DNA of 39,535 bases from Blastochloris sulfoviridis (lineage in GTDB: Bacteria > Pseudomonadota > Alphaproteobacteria > Rhizobiales > Xanthobacteraceae): NCBI RefSeq assembly GCF_008630065.1, contig NZ_VWPL01000032.1:1-39535 (forward strand). Direction: 5' to 3'. Shown here in pieces: positions 1 through 10,322 of the stretch. Position numbers and translations under genes: made by a program. Under the pieces are notes generated by a model that was given only the letters and a program-made list of their open reading frames with translations, had not been told where the DNA came from and searched no databases. Numbering within the stretch: position 1 is the stretch's first letter; every line of letters starts with the position of its first letter.

Positions 1-90
1 GCCCTCATCGCCATCGCCCGAAAGCTCCTGACCATCCTCAACGCCATGATTCGAGACAACAAACCCTGGCGAGACCCAAAAGCCGCATGA
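1..90 (+). mobile_element. IS110-family transposase, C-terminal end (partial, cut by window edge)
   Basis: Frame 1 is open from the first base to the TGA at 88-90 and encodes 29 residues containing RKLLTILNAM and a KPW segment, which resembles the conserved C-terminus of IS110/IS116/IS902 transposases. Those enzymes are DEDD/serine-type recombinases that move circular intermediates without long terminal inverted repeats. Only the end is visible, so it cannot be judged whether the element is intact. It reads toward murC and sits where murB is expected in a typical dcw cluster, which suggests that the cluster was interrupted or rearranged here. The family call rests on this short motif. Confidence 0.72.
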
Positions 91-96
91 CAGTTG

Positions 97-123
97 CTCG
101 CTGACGCTCGCCCGGGACGACGA
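97..123. repeat. Dispersed repeat R3, short copy
   Basis: CTCGCTGACGCTCG at 97-110 followed by CCCGGGACGACGA is nearly identical to 13893-13919 in the window. It lies between the transposase stop and the murC stop, so it is either a chromosomal palindrome fragment or part of the IS junction. Confidence 0.6.
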
Positions 124-139
124 GGTGACGGCTGCCCTC

Positions 140-1555
140 CTACTCCGCCGCGGTGCGCGTCGCCGCCAGTTCCCCCGGCAGCGCGTAGGCCCATTGCGAG
201 ATCGAGCCGGCGCCGAGGCAGATGACGTAGTCACCCGGCTCGACCAGACCGGCGACCAGCGGCGCGAGCTGCGGCGCCCCTTCGAGCGGCATCACCTTGC
301 GGTGGCCGCGCGCCCGCAGGCCCGCCACCAGCGCGTCGCGGTCGACGCCCTCGATCGGCGTCTCGCCCGCCGGATAGACCGGCGCCACGATCACCGTGTC
401 GGCGTCGTTGAAGCAGGTGCAGAACTGCTCGAACAGGGTCTGCAGGCGGGAATAACGATGCGGCTGTACCACGGCCACCACCTGCCCCTTGGCGGCGCTG
501 CGGGCGGCCCGCAGCACGGCGGCGATCTCCACCGGATGGTGGCCGTAATCGTCGATCACGGTGACGCCGTTCCACTCGCCGGTGCGGGTGAAGCGGCGCT
601 TGACGCCGCCGAAGCCGGCAAGCGCGCTGCGGATGATGTCGTCGGAAACGCCGAGCTCGTGCGCCACGGCGATGGCCGCGGTGGCATTCAGCGCGTTGTG
701 GCGGCCCGGGACCGGCATTGCGAGATTTTCCAGCGTATTGACCACGGCACCGGTGCGGTCGCGGATCTGCACCGAGAAGTGCGTCTGCATGCCATTGGGC
801 TCGATGCCGAAGATGCGCACGTCGGCCTGCGGGTTCTCGCCATAGGTGACGATGCGGCGGTCCTCGATGCGGCCGACCAGCTCCTGCACCGTCGGGTGGT
901 CGATGCACATCACCGCAAAGCCGTAGAACGGCACGTTCTCGACGAAATCGCGGAAGGCGTCCTTCACCGCCTCGAAGGTGCCGAAATGGTCGAGGTGCTC
1001 GGGATCGACATTGGTGACGACGGCGATGTCGGCCGGCAGCTTGAGGAAGGTGCCGTCGCTCTCGTCCGCCTCCACCACCATCCAGTCGCCACCGCCGAGC
1101 CGCGCATTGGTGCCATAGGCGTTGATGATGCCGCCATTGATCACGGTGGGGTCGAAATTGGCGGCATCCAGCAGCGCCGCCACGATCGAGGTGGTGGTGG
1201 TCTTGCCGTGGGTGCCGCCAATCGCGATGCAGCTCTTCAAGCGCATCAGCTCGGCCAGCATCTCGGCGCGGCGGACCACGGGCACCCGCCGCGCCCGCGC
1301 CGCGACCAGCTCGGGATTGTCGCGCTTGACGGCGGAGGACACCACCATCACCGCGGCCGCGCCGAGATTGGCTTCCGCATGGCCGATGGCGACCGTGACG
1401 CCCTTGTCGCGCAGCCGCTTGACGTTGGCGTTCTCGGCAAGATCGGAGCCCTGCACGGTGTAGCCGAGATTGACCAGCACCTCGGCAATGCCGCTCATGC
1501 CGATGCCGCCGATGCCGACGAAATGGATCGGGCCGAGCTGGCGGGGAAGTTTCAT
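140..1555 (-). CDS. murC: UDP-N-acetylmuramate--L-alanine ligase
   Basis: MurC adds L-alanine to UDP-MurNAc using ATP, the first step of peptide stem assembly in the cytoplasm. The 471-residue product is of normal length. It has the N-terminal Rossmann segment [14 protein letters not shown] near residues 14-27, the ATP loop [10 protein letters not shown] at about 113-122, the [10 protein letters not shown] stretch of the central domain, and [10 protein letters not shown] in the C-terminal part. The open frame extends further upstream, but the start [10 protein letters not shown] is chosen because family homology begins there and because it lies 7 bases after the murG stop. It is the last visible gene of the dcw operon, and downstream lies an IS110 remnant instead of murB. 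It ends in TAG at 140-142. Confidence 0.96.
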   Translation of the reverse strand: MKLPRQLGPIHFVGIGGIGMSGIAEVLVNLGYTVQGSDLAENANVKRLRDKGVTVAIGHAEANLGAAAVMVVSSAVKRDNPELVAARARRVPVVRRAEMLAELMRLKSCIAIGGTHGKTTTTSIVAALLDAANFDPTVINGGIINAYGTNARLGGGDWMVVEADESDGTFLKLPADIAVVTNVDPEHLDHFGTFEAVKDAFRDFVENVPFYGFAVMCIDHPTVQELVGRIEDRRIVTYGENPQADVRIFGIEPNGMQTHFSVQIRDRTGAVVNTLENLAMPVPGRHNALNATAAIAVAHELGVSDDIIRSALAGFGGVKRRFTRTGEWNGVTVIDDYGHHPVEIAAVLRAARSAAKGQVVAVVQPHRYSRLQTLFEQFCTCFNDADTVIVAPVYPAGETPIEGVDRDALVAGLRARGHRKVMPLEGAPQLAPLVAGLVEPGDYVICLGAGSISQWAYALPGELAATRTAAE

Positions 1556-1562
1556 GGCAGGG

Positions 1563-2672
1563 TCACTCCGGTCTGGCCTGCCGGGCTGTGGCAAGCACGA
1601 GGTCGGCAAGGCGGGCGGCCGCGTCCGGCCGCCCCTGGGCGGCGGCGGCCGAGGCCATGCCGGCAAGGCGGGCGGGCTCGCGCGCCAGCCCGGCCAACAG
1701 ATCAGCAAGGCGCTCGGGGGTGAAGTCCGATTGCGGCACCAGCAGGGCGGCGCCGGCCTCGGCCAGCGAGCCGGCATTGGCGAGCTGGTCCTGATCGAGC
1801 GCGCCGGGCAGCGGCACCAGGATCGCCGGCCGGCCGATCACCGCAAGCTCGGCAACGGTCGAGGCGCCGGCCCGCGACACCACGAGGTGCGCGAGCGCCA
1901 TGCGCGCCGGCAGGTCGGAGAAGAACGGCGCCACCTCGGCCGCAACGCCGAGCGCGCCATAGGCTACCGTTACGGCATCGAGATCCTCGGACCGCGCCTG
2001 CTGCACGAGATCGAGCCGGGCGCGCAACGCTGCCGGCAACAGCGAGACGGCGGTGGGCACGATCTCGCTCATCACCCGCGCGCCCTGGCTGCCGCCGAAC
2101 ACCAGGAGGCGCAAGGATCCGCCCGGCATCGGCGCGTCATAGCGGCTGCCCGAAGCGGCGATCACCGCCGGGCGGGTCGGGTTGCCGGTGAAGGCGGCCT
2201 TGGCGGCAAGCGCCGGTGAGCCGGCGAACACGCCGGGAAAGCCGGTGGCGATGCGGCTCGCGCGCGGCGCCAGGAGACGATTGGCGCGGCCGGGCACGGC
2301 GTTCTGCTCATGGATCACGGTGGGGATCCCGGCGAGGCTCGCCGCCCACAGCGGCGGCACGGTGGGATAGCCGCCAAACCCCACCACCACGTCGGGCCGG
2401 AGCCGCCGCATCAGCCGCCAGCCGGCATGAAGGCCGTTCAGCATGGTGAAGCCGAAGCGGGCGAGCGAGGCCGGATCACGGCCGCGTATGGTATCGGCCG
2501 TCACCACATGGCGGGCGCGGGCGGGGAAGGAACCGGCATAGGCGGCGGCGCGCGCGTCGGTGACGAGATCGACCACGGCACCGCGGCGGGCGAGTTCGCC
2601 GGCCAGCGACTCGGCCGGGAACAAATGGCCGCCGGTGCCGCCGGCCGCGAGCAGAACCAGCGGCGCGCTCAC
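1563..2672 (-). CDS. murG: UDP-GlcNAc:lipid I N-acetylglucosaminyltransferase
   Basis: MurG converts lipid I to lipid II on the inner face of the cytoplasmic membrane. The 369-residue product shows the GT28/GT-B signatures: [10 protein letters not shown] at residues 11-20, [12 protein letters not shown] in the N-domain, GGSQGARVM, and the C-domain donor-site region [11 protein letters not shown] followed by [14 protein letters not shown]. The start is GTG at 2670-2672, embedded in a GTGA overlap with the ftsW stop, which implies translational coupling. A longer upstream frame exists only inside ftsW. Its role fits its position between ftsW and murC. Confidence 0.96.
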   Translation of the reverse strand: MSAPLVLLAAGGTGGHLFPAESLAGELARRGAVVDLVTDARAAAYAGSFPARARHVVTADTIRGRDPASLARFGFTMLNGLHAGWRLMRRLRPDVVVGFGGYPTVPPLWAASLAGIPTVIHEQNAVPGRANRLLAPRASRIATGFPGVFAGSPALAAKAAFTGNPTRPAVIAASGSRYDAPMPGGSLRLLVFGGSQGARVMSEIVPTAVSLLPAALRARLDLVQQARSEDLDAVTVAYGALGVAAEVAPFFSDLPARMALAHLVVSRAGASTVAELAVIGRPAILVPLPGALDQDQLANAGSLAEAGAALLVPQSDFTPERLADLLAGLAREPARLAGMASAAAAQGRPDAAARLADLVLATARQARPE

Positions 2673-3829
2673 GTCGGCCGCCCCGCGAGGCGGAACGCCG
2701 ATTCGGCCTCGGCCGCCACTTCCGCGCGCGGCCGGCGTCGGGTGAAGGCGAGCAGCATGCCGACGCCGAAGGCCAGCGAGATCAGCGAAGAGCCGCCATA
2801 GGAGATGAAGGGAAGCGTCATGCCCTTGGCCGGAATCAGATGCAGGTTCACCGACATGTTGATCGCCGCCTGCATGCCGAACAAGAGCGCGAGCCCGGCG
2901 GTGGCGAAGCGGGTGAACGGATCCTCGTCGCGCAGCGCCAGGACGAGCGAGCGCAGCACCACCAGCGCGAACAGCCCGACGATGGCGATGCACAGGACGG
3001 AGCCGAACTCCTCCGCCGCCACCGCGAAGATGAAGTCGGCGTGGCTGTCGGGCAGGATGCGCTTGACCGTCCCCTCGCCCGGCCCGCGGCCGAGCCAACC
3101 GCCCGAGGCGAAGCTGCCGAGCGCGGTCTCGATCTGGAAACCGTCATGGCCGGCATCGGGATTGAGGAACTTGTCGACGCGCTTGGTGACGTGCGGCACC
3201 AGCGTGTAGGCCGCCATCAGGCCGGTCACCGCGACGCCGCCGAGGCCGACCATCCAGATCCAGCGCAGGCCGGCGAGAAAGAACAGCGCGCACCACACCG
3301 TCACCACCAGCACGGTCTGGCCGATATCGGGCTGCGCCGCCAGCGGCACCACGCTGACGCCGAGCAGCGCGAAGGCGAGCGGCAGCGCCGGCACGTCGCT
3401 GCGCCGCGTCGATTCGGCGAACAGCCACGCCGCCAGCACCACGAAGGCCGGCTTGAGAATCTCGGAGGGCTGGATGTTGATGCCGCCAATCACCAGCCAG
3501 CGGCGCGCGCCCTTGATCTCGGCGCCGAACACCAACGTGGCGAACACCATCACCACGCTGACGGCGAAGATCACCACGCACAGCCGGCGCAGGTCGCGCG
3601 GGCTCAAGAGCGAAGTGCCGATCATCACCGCGATCGCCGGCACCAGATAGAAGGCCTGGCGGTTGACGAAGTGGAACGGTTCGAGCCCGAGCCGGTGGGC
3701 CACCGCGGGGCTTGCCGCCAGCGACAGCACCACGCCGATCACGATGAGCGCGCCGATGGCGAACAGCGTGATGCGGTCCACGCTCCACCACCACTCACCG
3801 AACGTCGTCTTCTCGCGTCTCGACACCAT
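2669..3829 (-). CDS. ftsW: Probable peptidoglycan polymerase FtsW (SEDS family)
   Basis: FtsW is the SEDS-family glycosyltransferase that polymerises lipid II at the septum together with FtsI. The 386-residue protein is almost entirely hydrophobic with about ten membrane segments, and begins MVSRREKTTFGEWWWSVDR, an N-terminus typical of Rhizobiales FtsW. Recognisable elements include the segment GINIQPSEILKPAF and the C-terminal PFISYGGSSLI. An upstream in-frame ATG at 3851-3853 would add eight residues; 3829 is preferred because the family sequence starts there. The gene is separated from murD by 313 bases carrying a large palindromic repeat, the longest gap in the operon, so it may be expressed partly independently. 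Confidence 0.94.
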   Translation of the reverse strand: MVSRREKTTFGEWWWSVDRITLFAIGALIVIGVVLSLAASPAVAHRLGLEPFHFVNRQAFYLVPAIAVMIGTSLLSPRDLRRLCVVIFAVSVVMVFATLVFGAEIKGARRWLVIGGINIQPSEILKPAFVVLAAWLFAESTRRSDVPALPLAFALLGVSVVPLAAQPDIGQTVLVVTVWCALFFLAGLRWIWMVGLGGVAVTGLMAAYTLVPHVTKRVDKFLNPDAGHDGFQIETALGSFASGGWLGRGPGEGTVKRILPDSHADFIFAVAAEEFGSVLCIAIVGLFALVVLRSLVLALRDEDPFTRFATAGLALLFGMQAAINMSVNLHLIPAKGMTLPFISYGGSSLISLAFGVGMLLAFTRRRPRAEVAAEAESAFRLAGRPT

Positions 3830-3900
3830 GGCCGCCTCGCCGACAGGATTCATGCGGTTTCCGGTTGATCGACTCGGAATAGTCGACCGGCCGGGAGCCA

Positions 3901-4092
3901 CTCTTTCCCTCTCCCCTTGCGGGAGAGGGTGCCGAGCGATCGGCAGATCGCGAGGCGGGTGAGGGGTAAGACTTCGAGCGTCCGCGACGCGCACCCCTCA
4001 CCCGGCTCGACCTCGCTTTGCTCGGTCTCACCACCCTCTCCCGCAAGGGGAGAGGGAAGGAAAGAAAAGAGCCGGGCCGATCAGCCGGAAAC
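3901..4092. repeat. Dispersed palindrome R2, copy A (murD-ftsW gap)
   Basis: A 190-base element with an outer inverted repeat (CTCTCCCCTTGCGGGAGAG near 3909 and its complement near 4034-4056) and inner arms GGGTGAGGGGT and ACCCCTCACCC. A second copy at 25505-25690 matches over nearly its full length, including the tail CGATCA(G/C)CCGGAAAC. It fills most of the 313-base murD-ftsW gap, so it is transcribed within the dcw mRNA and could fold into a long hairpin. No gene is seen in the gap. Confidence 0.9.
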
Positions 4093-4142
4093 CGCATCAC
4101 GCCGCGCTAGGGGCGTGACGCCCCAACATGCCCAACAAAGCG

Positions 4143-5555
4143 TTAATTGCCGGTTCCCGAACTGGCGGCTTCGGCTGCCAGCGCCCGCACCAGCGCCGCG
4201 AACTGCTGGCCGCGCTCCTCGAAGTCGCGGAACTGGTCGTAGGAGGCGCAGGCCGGCGACAGCAGCACCACCGGGTGCGGCCGCCCCTCGGCCGCGGCGT
4301 CGGCCGCGGCCCGTGCCACCGCCTCATCGAGCGTGCCGGCCATGACATGCGCCACCCGCCCGCCCAGCGTGCCGGCGAACTCGTCCGCCGCGGCGCCGAT
4401 CAGATAGGCCTTCGCGATGCGCGGAAAGAAGCCCGTGAGCGTGGTGATGCCGCCGGCCTTGGGCTTGCCGCCGGCGATCCAGTAGATGTCCTCGAACGAG
4501 GCCAGCGCACGGGCCGCGGCGTCGGCGTTGGTGGCCTTGGAATCGTTGATGAACAGCACATTGCCGCTGCGGCCGACCTCCTCCATGCGGTGGGCGAGGC
4601 CGGGAAAGCTCTTCAGCGCCGCCGACGCGATCTCCGGCGCGAGGCCGCAGGCGGTGGCGGCTGCGAAGGCCGCTGCCGCATTCTGGGCATTGTGGACGCC
4701 GCGCAGCGAGCCGATGCCGGCGAGCCCGACCGAGAAGCGCCGGGCGCCGCCCTGCGCCAGCACGATCTCGTGGCCGTCGAGATAGAGGCCGTCGGCCAAG
4801 GGCCGGCGCACCGAGACGCGCACCACATGGGTGCCGGCGCGCTCCAGCCGGTCGGCGATGGCCTGGCACAAATTGTCGTCGACGCCGACCACCGCCGTGC
4901 CGCCCGGCTGCACGCCGGCGACAAGCCGTTCCTTGATCGCCGCATAGGCCTCCATGGTGCCGTGGCGGTCGAGATGGTCGGGCGTGAGGTTGAGCAGCAC
5001 CCCGCAGGAGGGATCGAGCGAGGGCGCAAGGTCGATCTGGAACGACGAGCACTCGACGACGTGCACCCGCCCGGAGCGCGGCGGCTCCAGCGACAGGATG
5101 GCGGTGCCGATATTGCCGCCGAGCTGCACGTCGCGCCCGGCCAGCTTGAGAATGTGGGCGATCAGCGCCGTGGTGGTCGACTTGCCGTTGGTGCCGGTGA
5201 TCGCGACGAACGGGCTCGTCGGATAGACGCGCCGGCGCTCGCGCACGAACAGCTCGATGTCGCCGATCACCTCGACCGCGGCATTGCGGGCGAGCCCGAC
5301 GCTCCAGTGCGGCGCGGGGTGGGTGAGCGGCACGCCGGGCGACAGCACCAGCGCAGCCGCCGAACTCCAGTCGATCTCGCGCAAGGAGCGCACGTCGAAG
5401 CCGCGCGCGGCCGCCTCGGCGCGGCGCGCCTCGCTGTCGTCGTCGATGATCGGCTGGGCGCCGCCGGCCCTCAGCGCCTCGGCGGTGGCGAGGCCCGAGG
5501 CACCGAGCCCGAACACGGCGACGGCGCGGTCCTTGAAGGAAGTCACGGGGATCAT
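4143..5555 (-). CDS. murD: UDP-N-acetylmuramoyl-L-alanine--D-glutamate ligase
   Basis: MurD adds D-glutamate to UDP-MurNAc-L-Ala in the cytoplasm. The 470-residue product contains the nucleotide-binding start [15 protein letters not shown] near residues 14-28, the ATP loop [11 protein letters not shown] at 121-131, the [17 protein letters not shown] segment, and [15 protein letters not shown] in the C-terminal part, all diagnostic of MurD. The ATG at 5553-5555 shares one base with the mraY stop (TGATG), which indicates coupled translation. The stop TAA at 4143-4145 is followed by the R2 palindrome and then ftsW. Confidence 0.96.
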   Translation of the reverse strand: MIPVTSFKDRAVAVFGLGASGLATAEALRAGGAQPIIDDDSEARRAEAAARGFDVRSLREIDWSSAAALVLSPGVPLTHPAPHWSVGLARNAAVEVIGDIELFVRERRRVYPTSPFVAITGTNGKSTTTALIAHILKLAGRDVQLGGNIGTAILSLEPPRSGRVHVVECSSFQIDLAPSLDPSCGVLLNLTPDHLDRHGTMEAYAAIKERLVAGVQPGGTAVVGVDDNLCQAIADRLERAGTHVVRVSVRRPLADGLYLDGHEIVLAQGGARRFSVGLAGIGSLRGVHNAQNAAAAFAAATACGLAPEIASAALKSFPGLAHRMEEVGRSGNVLFINDSKATNADAAARALASFEDIYWIAGGKPKAGGITTLTGFFPRIAKAYLIGAAADEFAGTLGGRVAHVMAGTLDEAVARAAADAAAEGRPHPVVLLSPACASYDQFRDFEERGQQFAALVRALAAEAASSGTGN

Positions 5556-6640
5556 CAGCGCAGCTTCAGCGTGGCGAGGCCGGCCAGCGCCAGCACCACC
5601 GAGATGATCCAGAAACGGATCACGATCTGCGGCTCGGTCCAGCCGAGCTGCTCGAAATGATGGTGGATCGGCGCCATCTTGAACACGCGCTTGCCGATCA
5701 GCTTGAAGCTCGTCACCTGGATGATGACGGAGAGCGCCTCCAGCACGAACAGGCCGCCGACCACCGCCAGCACGATCTCGTGCTTCGTCGCCACCGCAAC
5801 GGTGCCGAGCAGGCCGCCGAGCGCCAGCGAGCCGGTGTCGCCCATGAAGATCTGCGCCGGCGGCGCGTTGAACCACAGGAAGCCCAGCCCGGCGCCGACC
5901 ACCGCCCCCAGGATCACCGCCAGTTCGCCGGTGCCCGGCACGTGCTGGATCTGCAGGTAGTCGGCGAAGATGACGTTGCCGGAGAGATAGGCGATCAGGC
6001 CGAAGGTCGAGGCGGCGATCATCACCGGCACGATGGCGAGGCCGTCGAGCCCGTCGGTGAGGTTCACCGCATTGCCGGCGCCGACGATGACGAAGGTGCC
6101 GAAGATCAGGAACACCCAGCCGATATTGACCAGCACGTCCTTGACGAAGGGAAACGAGATCGAGGTGGCGAGCGGCCCCTTGGCCACGTACATCAGCGCC
6201 AGCACCGCGACACCGGCGATCGAGGCCTCGATGGCCAGGCGCGCCTTGCCCGAATAGCCCATGTGGGTCTGCTTGGTCACCTTGAGATAGTCGTCATAGA
6301 AACCGACCAGCCCGAAGCCGACGGTGACGAACAGCACCACCCACACATAGGGATTGGCGGGATTGGCCCACAGCAGCGTCGAAACCAGCATGCCCGACAG
6401 GATCATCAGCCCGCCCATGGTGGGCGTGCCCTTCTTGGACAGGATGTGCGACTTCGGCCCATCCTCGCGGATCGGCTGGCCCTTGCCCTGGCGGAGGCGC
6501 AGCGCAGCGATGATGGTCGGCCCGAACAGGAACACGAACAGCAGCGCCGTCAGCATGGCGCCGCCGGTGCGGAAGGTGATGTAACGGAACACGTTGAAGG
6601 CGGACACGGTGCCCGAGAGCTCGACCAACCACGTCAGCAT
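5555..6640 (-). CDS. mraY: Phospho-N-acetylmuramoyl-pentapeptide transferase
   Basis: MraY transfers phospho-MurNAc-pentapeptide to undecaprenyl phosphate, making lipid I in the inner membrane. The 361-residue protein matches the usual length (about 360) and has about ten transmembrane helices. Visible catalytic and structural motifs are [19 protein letters not shown], the aspartate pair in GFYDDYLK (residues 116-117), [14 protein letters not shown], and the late loop [11 protein letters not shown]. The start [10 protein letters not shown] is preceded by GGGAGAGC a few bases upstream. Upstream lie 101 non-coding bases and then murE. murF, normally between them, is absent, so the MurF product that MraY needs must come from elsewhere. 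Confidence 0.97.
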   Translation of the reverse strand: MLTWLVELSGTVSAFNVFRYITFRTGGAMLTALLFVFLFGPTIIAALRLRQGKGQPIREDGPKSHILSKKGTPTMGGLMILSGMLVSTLLWANPANPYVWVVLFVTVGFGLVGFYDDYLKVTKQTHMGYSGKARLAIEASIAGVAVLALMYVAKGPLATSISFPFVKDVLVNIGWVFLIFGTFVIVGAGNAVNLTDGLDGLAIVPVMIAASTFGLIAYLSGNVIFADYLQIQHVPGTGELAVILGAVVGAGLGFLWFNAPPAQIFMGDTGSLALGGLLGTVAVATKHEIVLAVVGGLFVLEALSVIIQVTSFKLIGKRVFKMAPIHHHFEQLGWTEPQIVIRFWIISVVLALAGLATLKLR

Positions 6641-6741
6641 GCCGCTCTCCCGTTCTGCTGCCGCCCGCTGCGGAGCGGCGCTCGGCATAGCCGCCCGGCC
6701 GATGGTTCGGCAAGGCACTTGTGTTCCAGGTTCGCCCGAAA

Positions 6742-8193
6742 TCAACCGCGGCGTGCGGCCACCGCCGCCGCGACCTCGTCATGGTCGGAGAACGGCAGCA
6801 CCCGATCGCCGATGATCTGGCCGGTTTCGTGGCCCTTGCCGGCCACCACCAGCACGTCGCCGGGCCTGAGCCCGGCCACCGCCTGAGCGATCGCCGCGTG
6901 CCGGCCGGCGATCTCCTCGGCGCCCGGCGCGCCCTCCAGGATCGCCCGGCGGATCAAGGCCGGGTCCTCGCTCCTCGGATTGTCGTCGGTGACGATCACC
7001 GCATCGGCCAGCCTCGCGGCCACCTCGCCCATCATGCGCCGCTTGCCGGGGTCGCGGTCGCCGCCGGCCCCGATCAGCACAACCAGCCGGCCGGTGGCAT
7101 AGGGACGCAGCGTGGCCAGCACCTTCTCCAGCCCGTCCGGCTTGTGGGCGTAGTCGACGAACACCAGCGCGCCGTCCACCTCCGCCACCTTCTCCAGCCG
7201 GCCCTTGGCGCCTTCGAGATGCTCCAGCGCCGCGAACACCGCGCCGGGCTCGGAGCCGGTGACGATGGCGAGCCCCGCCGCTGCCAGCGCATTGGCCACC
7301 TGGAAGGCGCCGGCCAGCGGCAGCCGCACCGAATAGAATCGGCCGCCGGTCTCCACCTCCAGCCGCTGGGCGAAGCCCTCGACCGCGGCCGACACCAGCC
7401 GGATGCCGGCGCCGCCGCGGCCGATCGAGAACACGCGCAGGCCGCGCGGCCGCGCCACCGCCCGCACCCGGTCGGCCTCCGGCAGGTCAGCGTCCACCAC
7501 CACGCCGGCGCCCGGCGGCAGCAGCGCCTCGAACAGCCGCAGCTTGGAGGCGAAATAGGCGTCGAGCGTCAGGTGATAGTCGAGATGGTCGCGCGACAAA
7601 TTGAGGAAGGCGCCGGCCGAAAACCGCATGCCGTCGAGCCGGCGCTGGTCGAGCCCGTGCGAGGAGGCTTCGATGGCGAGATGCGTCACCCCCTCGCCGG
7701 CCAGCCGGTCGAGCGTGGCGTGCAGCGTCAGCGGATCGGGCGTGGTCAGCGAGCCATAGTCGGCGCCGGACGGCGCCACCACGCCGATGGTGCCGACGCT
7801 CGCCGCCTTGTGGCCGAGCGCGGTCCAGATCTGGCGGGTGAACGCGGTCACCGAGGTCTTGCCGCTGGTGCCGGTCACCGCCACCTGGGTCGCCGGCTGG
7901 CGGGGGTGGCGCCGCGCCGCCGCCCGCGCCAGCGCGCCGCGCACGTCCGCCACCACGATCACCGGCACGCCGAGATCGCCCGGTGGCGCCTGCGCCGCGA
8001 TCACCGCCACCGCCCCCTTGGCGACCGCGGCCGGCGCATAGGCGAGGCCGTCGGCATTGGTGCCCGGCACGGCGACGAAGGCATTGCCGGGCGTCACCTT
8101 GCGGCTGTCGGCGGCAAGCCCCGTGACCTTGAGGCCGGCGGCGCGATGGCCGGGCGGCAGGTCGGCGGCGAACAGGTCGGCGAGCGTGGTCAT
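6742..8193 (-). CDS. murE: UDP-MurNAc-L-Ala-D-Glu--meso-diaminopimelate ligase
   Basis: MurE adds the third stem residue. The 483-residue product has the ATP loop GTSGKTS at 108-114, [13 protein letters not shown], the [10 protein letters not shown] segment, [11 protein letters not shown], and the meso-diaminopimelate selectivity motif DNPR at 404-407, so the substrate is meso-DAP rather than lysine. ATG 8191-8193 overlaps the ftsI stop as ATGA. The C-terminus ([20 protein letters not shown]) is complete, so the protein is not a MurE-MurF fusion. It is followed by a 101-base gap and mraY. Confidence 0.96.
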   Translation of the reverse strand: MTTLADLFAADLPPGHRAAGLKVTGLAADSRKVTPGNAFVAVPGTNADGLAYAPAAVAKGAVAVIAAQAPPGDLGVPVIVVADVRGALARAAARRHPRQPATQVAVTGTSGKTSVTAFTRQIWTALGHKAASVGTIGVVAPSGADYGSLTTPDPLTLHATLDRLAGEGVTHLAIEASSHGLDQRRLDGMRFSAGAFLNLSRDHLDYHLTLDAYFASKLRLFEALLPPGAGVVVDADLPEADRVRAVARPRGLRVFSIGRGGAGIRLVSAAVEGFAQRLEVETGGRFYSVRLPLAGAFQVANALAAAGLAIVTGSEPGAVFAALEHLEGAKGRLEKVAEVDGALVFVDYAHKPDGLEKVLATLRPYATGRLVVLIGAGGDRDPGKRRMMGEVAARLADAVIVTDDNPRSEDPALIRRAILEGAPGAEEIAGRHAAIAQAVAGLRPGDVLVVAGKGHETGQIIGDRVLPFSDHDEVAAAVAARRG

Positions 8194-9959
8194 TGCGAAC
8201 CCACCAGCGAACGCGCCGCGGCGATGCGCGGCCCACCCTTCAGCAACGCCTCGGCCGGCGGCAGCTCGTCGCGCTTCTCCAGGCCGAGCATCGGCGCGGC
8301 GCGGGCGATGATCTTGCCGGTGGTCGGCGCCGCGTTCCAGCCGGAGGTGGCGTAACCATGGGTCTCGGGCAGGCCCTGCGGTTCGTCGAGCATCACCAGC
8401 ACCAGATATTTCGGCGCATCGGCCGGCAGGATGCCCATGAACGCCGCCATCACCTTGTTCTTGGCGTAGCGGCCATTGATCACCTTCTCGGCGGTGCCGG
8501 TCTTGCCGCCGACATAGTAGCCCTTGACTTCGGCCTTGGTGGCCGAACCCTTCTCGGCATTGAGGCGCATCAGATAGCGCATCTTGTCGGAGGTCTCGGG
8601 CTTGATCACCTGGGTGCCGAGCTTCCTCGCCTCCTCGGGCGAGCGCTTGAGGAAGGTCGGCGGGATGAGCACGCCGCCATTGACCAGCGCGCACACCGCC
8701 GCCGCCGCCTGCAGCGGCGCCACCGACAGGCCGTGGCCGAAGGCGATGGTCACCGTGTTGAGCTCGCCCCAGCGCTTGGGCACCAGCGGCTCGGCGCTCT
8801 CGGGCAGCTCGGTTCGCATGCGGTCGAGCTGGCCCATCTTCTTGAGAAACGCCTTGTGGCCATCGACGCCGATCGCGAGCGCCATGCGCGCCGTGCCGAT
8901 GTTGGAGGAGTGGATGAACACCTCCGGCGTCGACAGGATGCGGTGCGTGGGATGGAAATCGTGGATCTGGAAGCGGCCGTAGCGCAGCGGCGCGCGGGCG
9001 TCCCAGGTCGAGTTCAGCGAGATCTTGCCGGAATCGAGCGCCATCGCCAGCGTCAGCGCCTTGAAGGTCGAGCCCATCTCATAGACGCCGGTGGTCAGGC
9101 GGTTGATGACGGCATCGTCCTTCGAGGTGACCGGCTTGTTGGGGTCGTAGTCCGGCAGCGACACCATCGCCACCACCTCGCCGGTGTTGACGTCGAGGAT
9201 GGCGCCGGAGGCCGCCTTGGCCTTGAATTTCGTCTTCGCCTGCATCAGCTCGTCGCGCATCGCATGCTGGACGCGCAGATCGAGCGCGAGCTCGACCGGA
9301 ACCTGGGCGCGGTCGGTGGCAAGCCCGATCTGGTGCAGGAAGGCCAGGCCGGTCGAATCGACCCACTTCTCGACGCCGGCGATGCCCTGGTTGTCGATAT
9401 TGACGTGCCCGAGCACGTGGCCGGCCTCGGCGCCAGCCGGATAGACGCGCTTGTTCTCGCGCAGGAAGCCGATGCCGGGAATGCCGAGGCGATGGATCTG
9501 CGCCTGCTGCTGGCGCGTGATCTCGCGCTTGAGCCAAGCGAAGCCGCGGTTCTTGGCCGACAGCCGCTCGCGCACCTCCGCCATGTCGAGGTCCGGCATC
9601 ACCGCCGACAGCAGTTCGAGCGCCTCGTCGACATCGATGATGCGCCTCGGCTCGGCGAACAGCGAGGAGGTCTTGACGTCGGTGGCGAGGATCTCGCCAT
9701 TGCGGTCGAGAATATCGGGCCGCACTGAGGCCAGCGCCTCGTTGGTCGCGCTGCGGCGGCCGGCACCGCCATCGGCGTCGGCGGCGAGATAGGCGGTCTT
9801 GCCGGCAATGATCGCGAAGATCAGCGCGAATGCCACAACCAGCAGCTTGAGCCGGCGGCGCGAGACGGCATGCGCATCGGTGCCGGACCAGCCCACGGGC
9901 TTCGGCTCCGGCACCCCGGCGCGGCCGGATGACGGCATGTCGGACCGCGGCCCGCTCAT
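8190..9959 (-). CDS. ftsI: Peptidoglycan D,D-transpeptidase (PBP3)
   Basis: FtsI is the septal class B penicillin-binding protein that cross-links peptidoglycan in the periplasm. The 589-residue protein has a cytoplasmic tail, one membrane anchor at about 38-58, a PBP dimerisation domain from about 80, and a transpeptidase domain with all three catalytic motifs: STFK at 297-300, SSN at 351-353 and KTG at 486-488. The start overlaps the ftsL stop as ATGA, and the stop overlaps murE in the same way, so all three are probably translated as a coupled unit. Confidence 0.96.
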   Translation of the reverse strand: MSGPRSDMPSSGRAGVPEPKPVGWSGTDAHAVSRRRLKLLVVAFALIFAIIAGKTAYLAADADGGAGRRSATNEALASVRPDILDRNGEILATDVKTSSLFAEPRRIIDVDEALELLSAVMPDLDMAEVRERLSAKNRGFAWLKREITRQQQAQIHRLGIPGIGFLRENKRVYPAGAEAGHVLGHVNIDNQGIAGVEKWVDSTGLAFLHQIGLATDRAQVPVELALDLRVQHAMRDELMQAKTKFKAKAASGAILDVNTGEVVAMVSLPDYDPNKPVTSKDDAVINRLTTGVYEMGSTFKALTLAMALDSGKISLNSTWDARAPLRYGRFQIHDFHPTHRILSTPEVFIHSSNIGTARMALAIGVDGHKAFLKKMGQLDRMRTELPESAEPLVPKRWGELNTVTIAFGHGLSVAPLQAAAAVCALVNGGVLIPPTFLKRSPEEARKLGTQVIKPETSDKMRYLMRLNAEKGSATKAEVKGYYVGGKTGTAEKVINGRYAKNKVMAAFMGILPADAPKYLVLVMLDEPQGLPETHGYATSGWNAAPTTGKIIARAAPMLGLEKRDELPPAEALLKGGPRIAAARSLVGSQ

Positions 9960-10321
9960 AGCCCGTCTCCCGTCTCGGCGCCGTTGATGGCGTCGCGCGG
10001 CTCCATGTCGTCGAGCATGTCGCCGATCGGATCGCCCGGCGGCGGCGGCCGGTCCGGCAGCTTGTCAAGCCGGTCGAGCCGGTCGAGGTCGAAGCTCTTG
10101 AGCGCCAGATGGCGGCTGGCCAGCGCCTGGATGCGGTCGGGCCGCGTCAGTTGGCTCCATTCCGCCCGCAGCTGCGCGATCGCCTCCTTCTCCTGCCGGA
10201 TCTCGCCCCGCAGCTTGGCGATCTTCTCGGCCTGCAGGGTCGACTCGTATTTCACATGATAGACGCTGCCGGCGGCGGCGATCAGCGCCAGCACGACGAT
10301 GGTGTTGAGGATGCGAAGCAT
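9956..10321 (-). CDS. ftsL: Cell division protein FtsL
   Basis: A small bitopic protein of 121 residues: a short N-terminus, one membrane helix (about residues 5-22), and a periplasmic coiled-coil stretch rich in Glu, Lys, Gln and Arg (about 28-70), then a Pro/Asp-rich tail. This is the form expected of FtsL, which with FtsB and FtsQ controls FtsWI activation. Its place between rsmH and ftsI is standard. Sequence identity in this family is low, so the call rests mostly on topology and position. There is one base between the rsmH stop and the ATG. Confidence 0.88.
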   Translation of the reverse strand: MLRILNTIVVLALIAAAGSVYHVKYESTLQAEKIAKLRGEIRQEKEAIAQLRAEWSQLTRPDRIQALASRHLALKSFDLDRLDRLDKLPDRPPPPGDPIGDMLDDMEPRDAINGAETGDGL

Positions 10322-10322
10322 G

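Noticed and set aside
125-1723. Long open frame antisense to murC, and similar ones opposite most genes
   Set aside because: High-G+C codon use leaves opposite frames open; the products are Arg/His/Ala-rich with no homology, while the minus-strand genes have full motifs.
8190-8193. Overlaps in the dcw cluster as frameshift errors
   Set aside because: They are standard ATGA/GTGA coupling overlaps and each protein is full length.
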